From the IMG/VR virus record IMGVR_UViG_3300009159_000114, positions 1 through 44,238 of that record: a stretch of 44,238 nucleotides of DNA, one strand, 5' to 3'. The notes under the pieces are model-generated. The model saw only the letters and a list, made by a program, of their open reading frames with translations, had not been told where the DNA came from and did not search any database. This DNA comes from a virus. The translations under genes were made by a program, and so were the position numbers. Below, piece by piece: positions 8,189-16,005 of this stretch. How positions within the stretch are numbered: position 1 is the stretch's first letter; each line of letters begins with the position of its first letter.

Positions 8189-8917
8189 ATGAAAAAAACT
8201 ACAATTATATCTGAAGAAGAAAAAAAACGCATAATTTCATTACATTCAAAATTATTAAATGAGGATATTGAATTTTTAACTAAAATGAAAACTCTTTTTT
8301 ACGCTTTAATGCCAAAACGTAAAAAGACTGTGGACGATATGATAAAAAAATTGGAGGATATATTTAACAAGGGAGACAAATCTGTTGAGGATATAATTGA
8401 TGATGTTCCAGAATTAAATGATCCAGAAGTAAAAGATAAAATATCAAATATTGATTTAAGTGGTATTAAAATAACAGAACCAAGTATTTCGGATAAAGAA
8501 TTCTATGAAAAAGTATTAAAAGGGATTGGTGCTCCTGTTACACCTCAAAATATGTTATTTTTTTATTCTTGGAGACAAGCCGAGGGAGCCAAAGCAACCT
8601 TTAATCCATTTAATACTACAAAAAAAATGGAAAAACAATCTTATTGGAATTGTTTAAAAAAGAAAAATGGTAAATGTGTTGGTGGAGTAAAAAATTATAG
8701 TTCCAAAGAAGATGGTATTACAGCAACAATAGAAACATTAAATAATGGAAGATACGAATGTATTGTTGATGGATTAAAAAATAATATCGGAGCAAAAAAA
8801 ATTGCTCAGTGTTCCAGTTTAAAAACTTGGGGAACAGGTGAATTAGTTAGTAAAGTTTTAAATGGTTCAAGTATAAAACCACCAGAAATATCAAGAACAT
8901 TAGTAAAAAAAGTATAA
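8189..8917 (+). CDS. Tagged lysozyme-like muralytic protein, 242 aa
   Basis: The leader reads MKKTTIISEEEKKRIISLHS then KLLNEDI, the SExxRIxxLH form with L-N-E. A basic helical linker follows. From about residue 115 the sequence matches the phage lysozyme/transglycosylase-like pattern with an AEG near the start, FNPFNTT, GVKNYSSKEDGI and ATIETLNNGRYECIVDGL. In other phages this domain occurs in tail- or virion-associated wall-degrading proteins. The leader suggests packing in the virion rather than use as the lysis endolysin. Domain assignment is from remembered motifs, not a search. Confidence 0.75.
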   Translation: MKKTTIISEEEKKRIISLHSKLLNEDIEFLTKMKTLFYALMPKRKKTVDDMIKKLEDIFNKGDKSVEDIIDDVPELNDPEVKDKISNIDLSGIKITEPSISDKEFYEKVLKGIGAPVTPQNMLFFYSWRQAEGAKATFNPFNTTKKMEKQSYWNCLKKKNGKCVGGVKNYSSKEDGITATIETLNNGRYECIVDGLKNNIGAKKIAQCSSLKTWGTGELVSKVLNGSSIKPPEISRTLVKKV

Positions 8918-8927
8918 CCATATTTTA

Positions 8928-9254
8928 ATGAGATTAACAACTAAAAATTTAAAAAAGATTATTAACAAAGTAGTTAATGAATCAATGTATGTTAAAAGAA
9001 GATCAGGTGAAATTGAGTTATGTTTTGAAGCTGCATTAGACTCAGTTGATCCAATGGGTTATGATGACGAATTTGAATATATAAGTGATGTGATAGAAGA
9101 AACGACAAAAGATTTTTTAGATCTTTCAGATGATATCCAACGATTTTCTGATGAATGGTACGAACTTTTTGACGAAGTATCTTATTTTATTAGAGGTCAT
9201 TTATATTATAAAATTCAGGACCATTACGATACGGTAAGATCCGAAGAAAATTAA
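8928..9254 (+). CDS. Tagged helical module protein, 108 aa
   Basis: The leader MRLTTKNLKKIINKVVNES is a long-form variant with V-N-E. After it the body follows the array module: KRRSGEIELCFEAALDSVDP, a DEFEYISDVIEET middle and a closing FIRGHLYYKIQDHYDTV. It joins a long-form leader to the module otherwise found with MKIIITESQ, so leader and body recombine independently. It follows the lysozyme-like gene by 10 bases. Confidence 0.8.
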   Translation: MRLTTKNLKKIINKVVNESMYVKRRSGEIELCFEAALDSVDPMGYDDEFEYISDVIEETTKDFLDLSDDIQRFSDEWYELFDEVSYFIRGHLYYKIQDHYDTVRSEEN

Positions 9255-9310
9255 TTTTATTATTGTTATACCAAAATCAAAAAAAAGTTTAAAAAAATAA
9301 TGTTTTTTAT

Positions 9311-9341
9311 TTGACTAATCAAATATAATTTTATATCTTTG
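9311..9341 (+). promoter_or_regulatory. Bacteroidetes-type promoter, TTG-N20-TATCTTTG
   Basis: TTG at 9311-9313 and TATCTTTG at 9334-9341 are separated by exactly 20 bases. The start would fall near 9346, ahead of the ATG at 9369. It excludes the in-frame TTG at 9339 as a start. Confidence 0.85.
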
Positions 9342-9368
9342 TGTATAACTTTAAAAACAATTTATTTT

Positions 9369-9854
9369 ATGAAAACTTTAACCAAAAAACAACAATTCAA
9401 AATCGAGGAGACTTTGAAAGATTTCAAATGTCTTGCACCAAGATTTAACCAAATTAAAGATAATCCACGATTAGTGAGATCTTTTTGTTCTCGTAACAGA
9501 AACCCATTATGGGACATTACAAACATTAAGTTTTTTTCAACCGGATTAAAATCTAAAGGTGTTCTTGAAAACACTACCGATGAAAAAGTAACCAAAGACC
9601 ACTTTATTCAAAGATCGTTATCAATGAAATTAATTTTTTCTGAAATAACAAAAAACCCAAAGATGTCGACTAAGAAATTTATCAATTTGATAACCAAATA
9701 CGGTTCAACTATTGAGGTATTAAAATCTGAACATAAAAAAATTGGGGTAACAACAAGAGGAACTCAATTATATAACTTTAGAGTTTATGATGAAGTTGGA
9801 ATAGAAGTTGATGGATTAGATGAACACTTAAAATTGATTGGTTTAGTAAAATAG
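9369..9854 (+). CDS. Untagged protein, 161 aa, unknown
   Basis: The N-terminus MKTLTKKQQFKIEETLKDF is not a leader of the tagged families. The protein is basic, with CLAPRFNQIKDNPRLVRSFC, DHFIQRS and a C-terminal beta-rich part (YNFRVYDEVGIEVDGL). No catalytic motif is evident. The host-type promoter suggests expression from early infection, unlike the tagged genes around it. A role in host takeover or nucleic-acid binding is only a guess from its charge. Confidence 0.8.
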   Translation: MKTLTKKQQFKIEETLKDFKCLAPRFNQIKDNPRLVRSFCSRNRNPLWDITNIKFFSTGLKSKGVLENTTDEKVTKDHFIQRSLSMKLIFSEITKNPKMSTKKFINLITKYGSTIEVLKSEHKKIGVTTRGTQLYNFRVYDEVGIEVDGLDEHLKLIGLVK

Positions 9855-9904
9855 TCTTTATTTAAAAATATATTTTACGGGAATTATTTATTTTTTTTAA
9901 TAAA

Positions 9905-9913
9905 GTATTTATT
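9905..9913 (+). promoter_or_regulatory. Putative late promoter element GTATTTATT
   Basis: It lies 7 bases before the ATG at 9921, with the flank AATAAAGTATTTATT like those at 2373 and 4317. Confidence 0.5.
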
Positions 9914-9920
9914 ATTACTT

Positions 9921-10103
9921 ATGGACGATAATCAAAAAGCAAAAGTGTACGATCAGTTGATGTACGAAAATGACAAAATTAGTAATCAAATTGCTTCTAT
10001 TAGAGGGGAAAATTTAGAAATGAATGAAGACCAACAACAGAAAATAAATAAATTACAACAAAGACAACAACAGATAATGTTTGAAGCTTCAAAATTATAT
10101 TGA
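9921..10103 (+). CDS. Small coiled-coil protein, 60 aa
   Basis: The protein is almost wholly helical and rich in Gln, Glu and Lys (MDDNQKAKVYDQLMYEND, then KINKLQQRQQQIMFEA), with a heptad pattern. It has no tag. It forms its own unit with a late-type promoter element and a strong terminator, so it is probably made in quantity late in infection. Confidence 0.75.
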   Translation: MDDNQKAKVYDQLMYENDKISNQIASIRGENLEMNEDQQQKINKLQQRQQQIMFEASKLY

Positions 10104-10104
10104 T

Positions 10105-10133
10105 AAAACCCCTCTTTAACGGAGGGGTTTTTT
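10105..10133 (+). terminator. Rho-independent terminator
   Basis: CCCCTC pairs with GAGGGG, extended by A-T pairs on each side, then TTTTTT. It follows the coiled-coil gene at once. Confidence 0.9.
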
Positions 10134-10142
10134 ATTTACTGT

Positions 10143-10151
10143 ATATTTATA
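10143..10151 (+). promoter_or_regulatory. Putative late promoter element ATATTTATA
   Basis: It directly follows the terminator and lies 3 bases before the ATG at 10155. A second partial copy (ATTTAT) overlaps it. Confidence 0.55.
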
Positions 10152-10154
10152 TTT

Positions 10155-10436
10155 ATGAAGTTAAAATATCTTTGTGAAATAAAAACTAATTTTCCAGATG
10201 CGGATTTTTGGTTGATAAGAAAAGGAAGTGAAAAAGAAGTTGGAAAACCAACAAAAGAATATTCACCAGAAAACATCGGAATTAAAGTTATTGAAACAGA
10301 AATTCTTTTTCCTCAGTATTTATATTATGCATTGATGAACTTACACAACCAAGGTAGGTTTGAAGAAATGTCACACGGAACGTTACGACTTAAAAATATA
10401 CGAGTTGAGGACATAAAAAATATTTCTTTTGGTTAA
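10155..10436 (+). CDS. HsdS-like target-recognition domain protein, 93 aa
   Basis: The sequence opens MKLKYLCEIKTNFPDADFWL and ends with FPQYLYYALMNLHNQGRF, SHGTLRLKNIRVEDIKNI. This end resembles the last part of type I restriction specificity subunits, where a YLxYxL helix is followed by G-T/G-x-L and an I-x-x-I strand. At 93 residues it is far shorter than an HsdS (about 400) and has only half a recognition domain. Similar short proteins occur in phages; their role is not known to me. The next gene starts one base after the stop. Confidence 0.6.
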   Translation: MKLKYLCEIKTNFPDADFWLIRKGSEKEVGKPTKEYSPENIGIKVIETEILFPQYLYYALMNLHNQGRFEEMSHGTLRLKNIRVEDIKNISFG

Positions 10437-10437
10437 T

Positions 10438-10716
10438 ATGAAAACAATAGTAATAACAGAATCCCAACTTAAAGTAATTGTTGAGATGGAAAAAATGGTT
10501 GCAGATAAAGACATTACACAATTTAATTCTGATAATTTAAACGAGGAATATGAACCTGAAAAATTATATTCTTTAGAATATCTTGAATCCGCAATGAGGA
10601 CAGCTCCTAAATATCTTAAAAAATATATAAACAAGACAAATGTTATTGAAAAAGACGGGAAAAAATTTGTGAGAATACCACAAGTAATTTATCAGTACTT
10701 AATTGGTAACTTTTAA
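10438..10716 (+). CDS. MKTIVITESQ-tagged small protein, 92 aa
   Basis: The start ATG 10438 is preferred over an in-frame TTG at 10429 inside the upstream gene. The leader MKTIVITESQLKVIVEMEK has I-T-E and then V-E. The rest is charged, with EYEPEKLYSLEYLESAMR and a C-terminal KFVRIPQVIYQYLIGNF that could be a small helical-beta fold. It shares an operon with the HsdS-like gene. Confidence 0.8.
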   Translation: MKTIVITESQLKVIVEMEKMVADKDITQFNSDNLNEEYEPEKLYSLEYLESAMRTAPKYLKKYINKTNVIEKDGKKFVRIPQVIYQYLIGNF

Positions 10717-10725
10717 AATAACATA

Positions 10726-10735
10726 ATATTTATAA
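10726..10735 (+). promoter_or_regulatory. Putative late promoter element ATATTTATAA
   Basis: It lies 11 bases before the ATG at 10747, in the context ATAATATTTATAATAAAAG. Confidence 0.6.
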
Positions 10736-10746
10736 TAAAAGAAATT

Positions 10747-11244
10747 ATGAAAAATACACTATTTGAAATAACAAAACAAGAAAAAAATAGAATACTTGAA
10801 ATGCACAAGAGTGCAACAATAAAACAATATTTAACGGAGGACAATTCGGAAAATGAATTGTTGGAAGTTTTACCTATTTTAGATAAAATAGATGAAATAA
10901 CAAAAAGAATAGATCTTAATCTTTTAAAATTTACTGAGGAAGATAAAGAGATGTTTAAATTACTTGGAGATATACAATCTAAAGCGGGAAAACTTTCCAT
11001 GGAAAAAGATATTCCAATATTTGATGATGTTATGGGACCAGGATCTAGATCTCGGGATATCTTGATACGGCATTTAAATGGAACACTACCAAATAAAAAT
11101 GAATCGTTTAAAGAAAAAGTGGAAGAGTTTCTTAAAACGTTAATTGGTTATATTAAAGAAGATTTTCCAAACAATGAATTATCCGAGGTTATGGAGTTAC
11201 TTGAAAACTTTAATACTCATTTAGACGAAAATTATAAATTATAA
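10747..11244 (+). CDS. Tagged helical protein, 165 aa
   Basis: The leader MKNTLFEITKQEKNRILEMH continues to KQYLTED, the RILxxH form with L-T-E. The remainder is a charged helical protein with a G-rich loop in the middle (DDVMGPGSRSRDILIRHLNG) and a Glu-rich C-terminal helix. No family is recognised. It converges on the FKBP gene, separated by 47 bases. Confidence 0.85.
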   Translation: MKNTLFEITKQEKNRILEMHKSATIKQYLTEDNSENELLEVLPILDKIDEITKRIDLNLLKFTEEDKEMFKLLGDIQSKAGKLSMEKDIPIFDDVMGPGSRSRDILIRHLNGTLPNKNESFKEKVEEFLKTLIGYIKEDFPNNELSEVMELLENFNTHLDENYKL

Positions 11245-11252
11245 AAAAACCC

Positions 11253-11275
11253 CACCTTAAAAGATGAGGTTTTAC
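11253..11275. terminator. Possible bidirectional terminator between convergent genes
   Basis: AAAACC and GGTTTT flank a CCACCTTAAAAGATGA stretch in the 47-base convergent gap. The stem is weak, but placement and the A and T runs on each side fit a terminator serving both strands. Confidence 0.45.
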
Positions 11276-11291
11276 TTTTGTTAAAAATTAA

Positions 11292-11717
11292 TTACGATAT
11301 TGAAATTAATTCAAGATCAAAGATTAATTTTTGTCCAGCCAATGGATGATTTGCATCTAAAATAACAACATCTTCTTTAACATCAAGAACTTTAACGTTA
11401 ATAGGTCCAGAAGGACTCATCGCTTGTAGGGTATCACCAACACTAATTCCTTCCGGAACTTGAGTTTTTGAAACTTCATTTACCATTTGTGGATTAATTT
11501 GCCCGTAAGCGTTCTCAGGATTAATTTCAATTGTTTTTTTCTCCCCAATAACCATATCTACCAATCCGTTTTCAAAACCAGATATTAGACTACCTTGACC
11601 TAAGGTTGTGGTTAAAGGATCTCTTCCCTCAACTAATGAAGAATCGAATACTGTTCCGTCTTCTAATCTTCCTGTGTAATGTACTGTAACAGTACTTTCA
11701 TTTGTAACTTTTTCCAT
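11292..11717 (-). CDS. SlyD-like FKBP-type peptidyl-prolyl isomerase, 141 aa
   Basis: The domain order is that of SlyD-type FKBPs: VHYTGRLEDGTVFDSS at residues 12-27, GFENGLVDMVIGEKK near 47-61, a chaperone flap of ~55 residues with NPENAYGQ, and the closing DANHPLAGQKLIFDLELI. It lacks SlyD's His-rich metal tail. These enzymes catalyse cis-trans isomerisation of proline bonds and act as folding chaperones. The promoter is host-type and the gene is untagged, so it probably works in the infected cell, perhaps helping virion proteins fold. It is uncommon in phages. Confidence 0.93.
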   Translation of the reverse strand: MEKVTNESTVTVHYTGRLEDGTVFDSSLVEGRDPLTTTLGQGSLISGFENGLVDMVIGEKKTIEINPENAYGQINPQMVNEVSKTQVPEGISVGDTLQAMSPSGPINVKVLDVKEDVVILDANHPLAGQKLIFDLELISIS

Positions 11718-11735
11718 AAAATATATTTTTTTTAT

Positions 11736-11766
11736 TAAATTTAGTTTTTTAATTTTTAATTGTCAA
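11736..11766 (-). promoter_or_regulatory. Bacteroidetes-type promoter for the FKBP gene
   Basis: Read on the minus strand, TTG (11766-11764) is followed after 20 bases by TAAATTTA (11743-11736), which matches TAnnTTTG except for the last base. Confidence 0.65.
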
Positions 11767-11795
11767 TGATTAATTGTTTTTTTTTCAATAGTTGT

Positions 11796-11804
11796 ATATT
11801 TATT
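11796..11804 (+). promoter_or_regulatory. Putative late promoter element ATATTTATT
   Basis: It lies 16 bases before the ATG at 11821, in the region shared with the divergent FKBP promoter. Confidence 0.55.
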
Positions 11805-11820
11805 ATAAAATACATGAATT

Positions 11821-12720
11821 ATGAATTTAAATAGAATTTTAATTAACGAATCTGAGAAACAAAGAATTCTTGGATTACATACAAGTAAAAAACAATTAAT
11901 AAGTGAGCAATCAAAGAATGAAATGCCCATTTGTGTTAGAAATGCTGGGGAATTTATATATGATGGGGAATATAAGTATATCAGGGTAAAAAATGCTGGC
12001 GGAAAAGGTAAGGACTATTTGTGGTTTTCTGATCACCATATGGGTGTTGATGGAGGATATGAACAAGATAGATTCGAAGCCTATTACAAATACTATTGTA
12101 AATGTGTTGAGGGAAAATGTAAAGCAAAAACTTACCCAAGAGACGCAAAAGATATACCGGATGAATGTGATGACAAAAGAAAATGTTCTTTACAAACACC
12201 AGGAGGTCAAGTTGAAACACCAGGAGGTCAAGTTGACGTAAATTGTAAAAGTAAAAGTCCATATAATGCATTTACAGACGCTGGACTTAATTGGAAAGAA
12301 GAGAGTAGAAAATGGATTGAAGCTAAATGTAATGGTACAACCCCTTGTATACTTGGTAATGCCCAAACTAATATTAATTTAAGAAACGCATTTTGTGACG
12401 GAACTTGGGGTTCTAAAAAAGAAAATCCTTCATTAAATCCGGCTTGTAAGACAAAATGTGCCGCAGTACCTTTACAAGCAGGTCAAGTTGGTCCACAAGT
12501 ACAAGGATGGTTCTATGGAACAGCTGGATGTTATGAGGCAACAGGTACAGGAGGATTTGGGTCAAAATCCGAATGTGAGGCTTGTAAATGCGGATCTCAA
12601 GGTACAATTGGTGATGGAGATCAAAAACCAGGTAATGAAGGTCAAAAACCGGGTGACGTAGGTAACAAATTACCTGATTTTATTCCACCAACAATTATTC
12701 AACCAAAATCAAAAGATTAA
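11821..12720 (+). CDS. Tagged Cys-rich protein, 299 aa
   Basis: The leader MNLNRILINESEKQRILGLH runs on to KQLISEQ, with I-N-E and I-S-E. The body has about 17 cysteines, including CKCVEGKCKAKTYP, CNGTTPC, CKTKC and CEACKCG, so it may be disulfide-rich once outside the cytoplasm. A TPGGQVE repeat splits the two Cys-rich halves and the C-terminus is Gly/Pro-rich (DQKPGNEGQKPGDVG). EAYYKYYCKCVEGKCK recalls the Cys motif of the 31168 product. Function is unknown. Confidence 0.85.
   Translation: MNLNRILINESEKQRILGLHTSKKQLISEQSKNEMPICVRNAGEFIYDGEYKYIRVKNAGGKGKDYLWFSDHHMGVDGGYEQDRFEAYYKYYCKCVEGKCKAKTYPRDAKDIPDECDDKRKCSLQTPGGQVETPGGQVDVNCKSKSPYNAFTDAGLNWKEESRKWIEAKCNGTTPCILGNAQTNINLRNAFCDGTWGSKKENPSLNPACKTKCAAVPLQAGQVGPQVQGWFYGTAGCYEATGTGGFGSKSECEACKCGSQGTIGDGDQKPGNEGQKPGDVGNKLPDFIPPTIIQPKSKD
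12195..12236 (+). repeat. 21-bp tandem repeat, two copies
   Basis: The unit encodes TPGGQV(E/D) and is almost identical at the nucleotide level in both copies, so the duplication is recent or maintained. Confidence 0.8.
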
Positions 12721-12739
12721 AATAAAAAAAATATACATT

Positions 12740-13627
12740 ATGAAACACATATTAAGAGAAAGAATGATTATTAATGAATCTGAAAGATCAAGAATACTAG
12801 GTCTTCACGATAATTTCCGTAAAACTATGGGAGGGTTTTTACATGAACAAAATATGGATGAAGCAACCAAATTTTTTGCGGATCAACAAACAAAGTTTAA
12901 TAAATTCCCAATTAACGGAAAAGTTGTTCCGTATGATAAAACTTTTGGTTATGAGGTGGTTAATGCAGACAAAACTAAATATATTTTATTACCAAATGGA
13001 ACGGCTGTGGTAGATGGTGATGGAACGGGATATAAACCATTGGCAGGATATACATGGACTAAATCCCCTTATGTTGCGGGATCAACACCAGGATCAACAC
13101 CAGGATCAACACCAGGATCAACACCTGCAGGTCCAGGTTTGTCTGGATTTAATGCTGATTCAGATGGTAATGGTATCCCTGATTATTTACAAACACAAAA
13201 CCCACAAGATAAATCTGCACTACCAACTCCAGGAACTGAACCAATTCTTCCACCATCAAAAAAAGATATCAGAGCAGGATATAGACAAAGAAATCAAGAT
13301 GCTGCAACATTAAAAAAAGAGAGAGATAATCAACTTACTTTGATAGACAATGAGATAAAAACATTAGAAGCTCAAAACAAACAATATAACAATGCATTAG
13401 CAAACACAAGATTATCAGCTAAAATGACTCCAGAACAAAAAACAAGTTACAGTACCGCAATACAAAACAACAATCTTAAAATTAAAAATAAACAAGCAGA
13501 GAAAACTAAATTAACGGCAACTCCTTTAGGTGGAGAAACTGTAACAACTCCTACTGCCACAATTAATCCCCAAACCCCAAAATCCCAGCAAGATCAAGCT
13601 GCAATTGATGCAGGTAGAGGACTATAA
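12740..13627 (+). CDS. Tagged protein with GSTP repeats, Ca-binding-like motif and coiled coil, 295 aa
   Basis: The leader MKHILRERMIINESERSRIL continues with GLHDNF and GGFLHEQ. A globular part up to residue 110 is followed by four GSTP repeats and then DSDGNGIPDYL, which looks like a thrombospondin type 3 calcium-binding unit. The second half is a long coiled coil (KKERDNQLTLIDNEIKTLEA) and a Pro/Thr-rich tail. The 20-base gap to the previous stop holds no clear promoter element, so the two genes are likely co-transcribed. Function is not recognised. Confidence 0.85.
   Translation: MKHILRERMIINESERSRILGLHDNFRKTMGGFLHEQNMDEATKFFADQQTKFNKFPINGKVVPYDKTFGYEVVNADKTKYILLPNGTAVVDGDGTGYKPLAGYTWTKSPYVAGSTPGSTPGSTPGSTPAGPGLSGFNADSDGNGIPDYLQTQNPQDKSALPTPGTEPILPPSKKDIRAGYRQRNQDAATLKKERDNQLTLIDNEIKTLEAQNKQYNNALANTRLSAKMTPEQKTSYSTAIQNNNLKIKNKQAEKTKLTATPLGGETVTTPTATINPQTPKSQQDQAAIDAGRGL
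13079..13126 (+). repeat. 12-bp tandem repeat, four copies
   Basis: Four consecutive GGATCAACACCA units (the last ends in T) encode GSTP x4. The copies are identical, so the tract could change length by slippage without breaking the frame. Confidence 0.9.
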
Positions 13628-13631
13628 TATT

Positions 13632-14135
13632 ATGAAAATAATAATAACAGAATCACAATATAAGTTTTTAATTGAAAATCAGGAGGTAGTTGATCGTATT
13701 TTGGATAAAATAAGTGAGAAAGGGATTAAATCATTAAGTATTGATGAAAAAAGATATTTAGATGAGTTTTCAAAACATAAAGGACATCCTGATGAATTTA
13801 TTGATCCCGCAGAAAGATATGATGAAAGACGAGGAGAAAAATTCACATCCAATTTTAGAAATATACCTAATATAACGTTTACATTTGATGATGAAGAAAT
13901 TGAAGATAACCAATCTATTTTACACGGAACGATTGATTATGGTGACAAATCCTATTGGGGTGTTTTAATAGTTAATAAATTAGGACATTTAATTGATTTA
14001 GATTTTGTTGATTCCGATTATGATATGTTACCATCAGATGATGGGGTAGATAGGTTTCAAGATCATATTGAAGGTATGGAACATGAAGTAAAAATGTTTT
14101 TTGAGGACGATGTTATTCCAAATTTAATTGGATAA
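13632..14135 (+). CDS. MKIIITESQ-tagged protein with DUF6576-like segment, 167 aa
   Basis: The start ATG 13632 is 4 bases after the previous stop; the in-frame codon at 13605 is rejected. After MKIIITESQYKFLIENQ comes RILDKISEKGIKSLSIDEK then YLDEFSKH, closely resembling the short helical motif seen after rhomboid proteases in Bacteroidetes (DUF6576). The rest is a mixed domain with FTFDDEEIEDNQSILHGTI and an acidic end. The host-like motif may have been captured from the host lineage. Confidence 0.8.
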   Translation: MKIIITESQYKFLIENQEVVDRILDKISEKGIKSLSIDEKRYLDEFSKHKGHPDEFIDPAERYDERRGEKFTSNFRNIPNITFTFDDEEIEDNQSILHGTIDYGDKSYWGVLIVNKLGHLIDLDFVDSDYDMLPSDDGVDRFQDHIEGMEHEVKMFFEDDVIPNLIG

Positions 14136-14170
14136 TTTGTTTTTTATATTTTTTTTATTATATTTCTAAT

Positions 14171-14770
14171 ATGAAAACATATAAACCTTTAATAATCCCT
14201 GAAGATTCTGTTTGGAACAGAAAAACATTATCATCAAGAATATGGAGATTCTTACACTGGAGAATCAGGTCATTCTTTATTGGTTGTCATAATATAATAA
14301 AATGGTCTCCAACAATATTTAAAGACAGAGATTGGGATCAATGGCATATTTATAATATCTTACAAAAAAAAATAGAATTCCAAAGAAATGAGATAATTAA
14401 TGCAAATAGACATACTCAAGTTGATCGGGATAATCGTGATATGACAATAGTACTTAATTTAATTGAAAGATTTAATGAGGATTTTTATGGTACGGAATAT
14501 TTTGATTATGAAGAAACAAAATTTAGATTTGAACCAATTGAAGGGGACAATGAACACTATACAATGGAAAAAGATGTTATTAGTGAAAGATACGATGACT
14601 TTTTAAAAAAATACCCATCCACTATTCGTAAAATATTAAGAGAAAAACCAAATATTGACTTAAATGAAAAAGACATGTTATGTTTGTATGTATCAAATTA
14701 TAATCAGGAAAAGGCACACAATCTTTTACATAGAATTTTAAAAGAAAGAATGGGAAATTGGTGGGATTAG
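14171..14770 (+). CDS. Conserved phage protein of unknown function, 199 aa
   Basis: The segment RIRSFFIGCHNIIKWSPTIF followed by KDRDWDQWHIYNILQKK is a signature I associate with a family of uncharacterised proteins common in large phages, with FQRNEI helix and a Y-G-T-EYFDYE stretch after it. No tag is present. A variant of the late element (ATATTTCTA at 14160) lies 2 bases before the ATG. It ends next to a convergent gene. Confidence 0.8.
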   Translation: MKTYKPLIIPEDSVWNRKTLSSRIWRFLHWRIRSFFIGCHNIIKWSPTIFKDRDWDQWHIYNILQKKIEFQRNEIINANRHTQVDRDNRDMTIVLNLIERFNEDFYGTEYFDYEETKFRFEPIEGDNEHYTMEKDVISERYDDFLKKYPSTIRKILREKPNIDLNEKDMLCLYVSNYNQEKAHNLLHRILKERMGNWWD

Positions 14771-14782
14771 TCTCACCATTTT

Positions 14783-15058
14783 TTATTTTACGTCAACTGA
14801 AGATGATATTATTAATGGTTTTTTATTACCAACAACTTTCCATCCTAAATTAATTAACATATTAACACCATCAGGAAATAAAAACATTCCATCTTCAATA
14901 TTAGTTAAATATAATTTTGCGTGAACTAAATAATTTTTTTTATTTCCAACATATTTTAAAACATCAATAGAAATATAACTTCCCTCACCAAACATAAGAT
15001 TAATATCTTTTTTTAATGATTGATTTATTACTTTTTCTAATAAATTTTTTCTTTTCAT
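14783..15058 (-). CDS. Small protein, 91 aa, minus strand
   Basis: The N-terminus MKRKNLLEKVINQSLKKD resembles a degenerate leader in which the expected VINE/S is VINQS. The body is beta-rich (YISIDVLKYVGNKKNYLVHA, then GMFLFPDGVNMLINLGWKVV). It converges on the 14171 gene with a 12-base gap and has no obvious terminator. TATCTTTA lies at 15072-15065 on the minus strand but lacks a matching TTG. Function unknown. Confidence 0.7.
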   Translation of the reverse strand: MKRKNLLEKVINQSLKKDINLMFGEGSYISIDVLKYVGNKKNYLVHAKLYLTNIEDGMFLFPDGVNMLINLGWKVVGNKKPLIISSSVDVK

Positions 15059-15081
15059 ATTAAATAAAGATAGTACATATA

Positions 15082-15090
15082 ATATTTATT
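15082..15090 (+). promoter_or_regulatory. Putative late promoter element ATATTTATT
   Basis: It lies 41 bases before the endolysin ATG at 15132, the longest spacing among the better copies, so its link to that gene is less sure. Confidence 0.4.
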
Positions 15091-15131
15091 GTATATAGGT
15101 GATATTACCATAAACTACATAATAAAAAAAT

Positions 15132-15956
15132 ATGTTATTAAAAAATGGATCCAAAGGAGAGGATGTAAAAACACTCCAAACAAAATTAGGACTTACCGCT
15201 GACGGTGCATTTGGATCTGGAACAGAAAAGAAAGTAAAAGAATGGCAATCCGCGAATGGATTAACCGCAGATGGTATTGTTGGTGACGGAACATGGTCAA
15301 AAATGTTTGGATCTGCTCAAGTTATCAAAGAAGATGTGGTAATTCCTTCAGGTGGATCATTAAATATTGAAAAATTAAAGGGTCATATACCTGATTCGGT
15401 AATTTCACAGATCCCTGAGACCGCAAAAAAGTTTAATATTACAAATAATCTACGTTTGGCTCACTTTTTGGCTCAATGTGGTCACGAATCAGGAGGTTTT
15501 AAGGCGGTTTCTGAGAATTTAAACTATTCTGCGGATGGTTTGAAGAAAATATTCGGAAAATACTTCCCTGGTAACCTAAATGAGTCGTATGCTCGTCAAC
15601 CTGAGAAGATTGCAGCTCGTGTTTACGCTAGTAGAATGGGAAATGGTGATGAAACCACCAAAGAAGGGTTCAAATTCAGAGGTAGAGGGTATATTCAGTT
15701 GACAGGTAAGTCAAATTACACCAATTTTACCAAATTTATTGGTGAAGATTGTATTTCTAACCCTGATTTGGTGGCAACTAAGTATCCATTAGCTTCTGCA
15801 GCGTTCTTTTTTGATTCAAACAAGTTATGGGCTATCTGTGACAAGGGATTTGACGATGCAACGGTAACTTCAGTAACAAAAAGAGTGAATGGAGGTACAA
15901 TTGGACTACCTGATCGTATTAAACACTTCAAAGAGTACTATAATTTACTTAAATAA
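15132..15956 (+). CDS. GH19 chitinase-like endolysin with peptidoglycan-binding domain, 274 aa
   Basis: Residues about 4-60 are a PG_binding_1 domain (GSKGEDVKTLQTKLGLTADG then EWQSANGLTADGIVGDGTW). From about residue 75 there is a GH19-type catalytic domain: AHFLAQCGHESGGF contains the probable catalytic Glu, then YASRMGNGDE and RGRGYIQLTGKSNY. Phage GH19 enzymes act as muramidase-type endolysins. There is no tag and no signal peptide, which fits a cytoplasmic lysis enzyme released by a holin, in contrast to the tagged lysozymes at 8189 and 39634. Holin-like genes lie at 16006 and 39389. Confidence 0.95.
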   Translation: MLLKNGSKGEDVKTLQTKLGLTADGAFGSGTEKKVKEWQSANGLTADGIVGDGTWSKMFGSAQVIKEDVVIPSGGSLNIEKLKGHIPDSVISQIPETAKKFNITNNLRLAHFLAQCGHESGGFKAVSENLNYSADGLKKIFGKYFPGNLNESYARQPEKIAARVYASRMGNGDETTKEGFKFRGRGYIQLTGKSNYTNFTKFIGEDCISNPDLVATKYPLASAAFFFDSNKLWAICDKGFDDATVTSVTKRVNGGTIGLPDRIKHFKEYYNLLK

Positions 15957-16005
15957 TTGATTTTTTACAATAAAACACTTATTTTTACTATAAAACACAT
16001 TTATT

